Assembly: GCA_964404415.1 (NCBI GenBank)
Contig: CAYOKC010000053.1
Span: forward strand, 1 to 23,113
Length of the DNA: 23,113 nt
Direction: 5' to 3'
From: Leptolinea sp964404415
GTDB taxonomy: Bacteria > Chloroflexota > Anaerolineae > Anaerolineales > Anaerolineaceae
Part shown: positions 22,830 through 23,113 of the stretch, piece after piece
Layout: every line of letters begins with the position of its first letter
Position numbering within the stretch: position 1 is the stretch's first letter
The notes under the pieces: model-generated
What the model saw: only the letters and a program-made list of their open reading frames with translations
Told to the model about the DNA's origin: nothing
The model's database searches: none
Position numbers and translations under genes: made by a program

Positions 22830-23113
22830 TCAGCGCGCCTGCAGCATTAATTCCGCAATGCGGAAGTCAAGTTCGTTGTCAATATCCCAGGATTCTATGC
22901 TATCGAGCGGGAACATGTACGCACGGTCACCGATGCGGGTACGCCGCTTCTCAATGGTCTCACGCGTGAAGATATAGATGCAGGAATTTTCCTGCCATAC
23001 CGGAGGTAGATCCTGGGTTTGCAGCAGGATATTCGGGTTGTGGTTGATCGCCCGGCCAAGCTGGTCATACAGCCGGGCCTGTACTTTTGACACTGAGAAG
23101 AGGCTATCATAAG
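22830..23113 (-). CDS. Acylneuraminate/CMP-sugar cytidylyltransferase (NeuA-like), C-terminal part
   Basis: About 94 codons of C-terminus; the N-terminal CTP-binding part lies beyond the window. The frame reads YDSLFSVSKVQARLYD, then AINHNPN, TQDLPPVWQENSCIYIFTRE, RIGDRAYMFPLD and ESWDIDNELDFRIAELML. The combination QDLPPVxxENxCIYIF and the DIDxExDFxIAE tail is characteristic of acylneuraminate cytidylyltransferases, which activate sialic-acid-like sugars with CTP. A GTG within the frame at 23093 is not the real start, because family sequence continues upstream of it. As the first visible gene of the cluster it suggests the glycan contains a CMP-activated acidic sugar. Which sugar cannot be told from this fragment. 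Confidence 0.85.
   Translation of the reverse strand, partial: YDSLFSVSKVQARLYDQLGRAINHNPNILLQTQDLPPVWQENSCIYIFTRETIEKRRTRIGDRAYMFPLDSIESWDIDNELDFRIAELMLQAR

Noticed and set aside
1..23113. tRNA, rRNA, CRISPR array, insertion sequence, phage or defence-system genes
   Set aside because: None was found by eye: there are no regularly spaced repeats, no transposase motifs, and no terminal repeats flanking the AT-rich WD40 gene.

Overview
The window is a metagenome-style scaffold with three 10-N gaps. Most of it (about 1.1 kb to the right end) reads as one bacterial genome of moderate-to-high GC. The gene content suggests a Chloroflexota (Anaerolineae-like) bacterium: an XPB/Ssl2-type helicase-associated protein, an ECF sigma/DUF4097 module, a UPF0210 protein with an ACT partner, and a large GT-C/GT2 glycan cluster. 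This assignment is an inference from family content; no marker gene or rRNA is present. The first ~1.07 kb is clearly GC-richer and carries a LamG/BNR sialidase-like gene on the minus strand. It meets an N-terminally truncated plus-strand gene head to head, so it is most likely a chimeric join.

Layout. (1) 1-~1080: fragment of a LamG + Asp-box (BNR) protein, minus strand. (2) ~1080-2060: C-terminal part of a helicase-associated-domain protein, ending at a strong shared terminator. (3) 2097-5049: an apparent envelope-stress module. An ECF sigma factor and a two-TM putative anti-sigma factor lie on the minus strand. A membrane-anchored DUF4097 beta-solenoid protein and a small DUF6249-like membrane protein diverge from them on the plus strand. 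The intergenic region holds two matched ECF-type promoters: the same 12-base -35 box and a GTC -10 core at identical spacing, one facing each way. (4) 5230-6888: a secreted SGNH-like protein with a CBM-like domain. (5) 6960-8144: kbl (glycine C-acetyltransferase). (6) 8309-10258: an AT-rich secreted WD40-like propeller. (7) 10339-12328: a double-ACT protein and a UPF0210/PFL-family protein, apparently co-transcribed. (8) 12536-13882: an orphan galactitol-type PTS EIIC. (9) 13984-15320, minus strand: a small Cys-rich protein, a GyrI-like effector-binding protein and a DUF1232 protein. (10) 15363-23113, minus strand: a tightly packed surface-glycan operon.

In transcription order the glycan operon encodes a CMP-sugar synthetase-like cytidylyltransferase (partial), a D-2-hydroxyacid dehydrogenase, an SDR oxidoreductase, a DUF115/MptE-like protein, a GT2, two tandem paralogous GT-C membrane glycosyltransferases and a second GT2. 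Several junctions are ATGA overlaps, so the genes are likely translationally coupled. The set is consistent with making and polymerising or attaching an acidic (CMP-activated) sugar-containing glycan at the membrane.

The strongest new observation is the sigma/anti-sigma/DUF4097/DUF6249 module with its paired divergent promoters. Reading it as an autoregulated envelope-stress circuit is an inference. No tRNA, rRNA, CRISPR array, insertion sequence or phage gene was recognised. Outside the chimeric 5' end, no gene-free stretch exceeds 300 bases.
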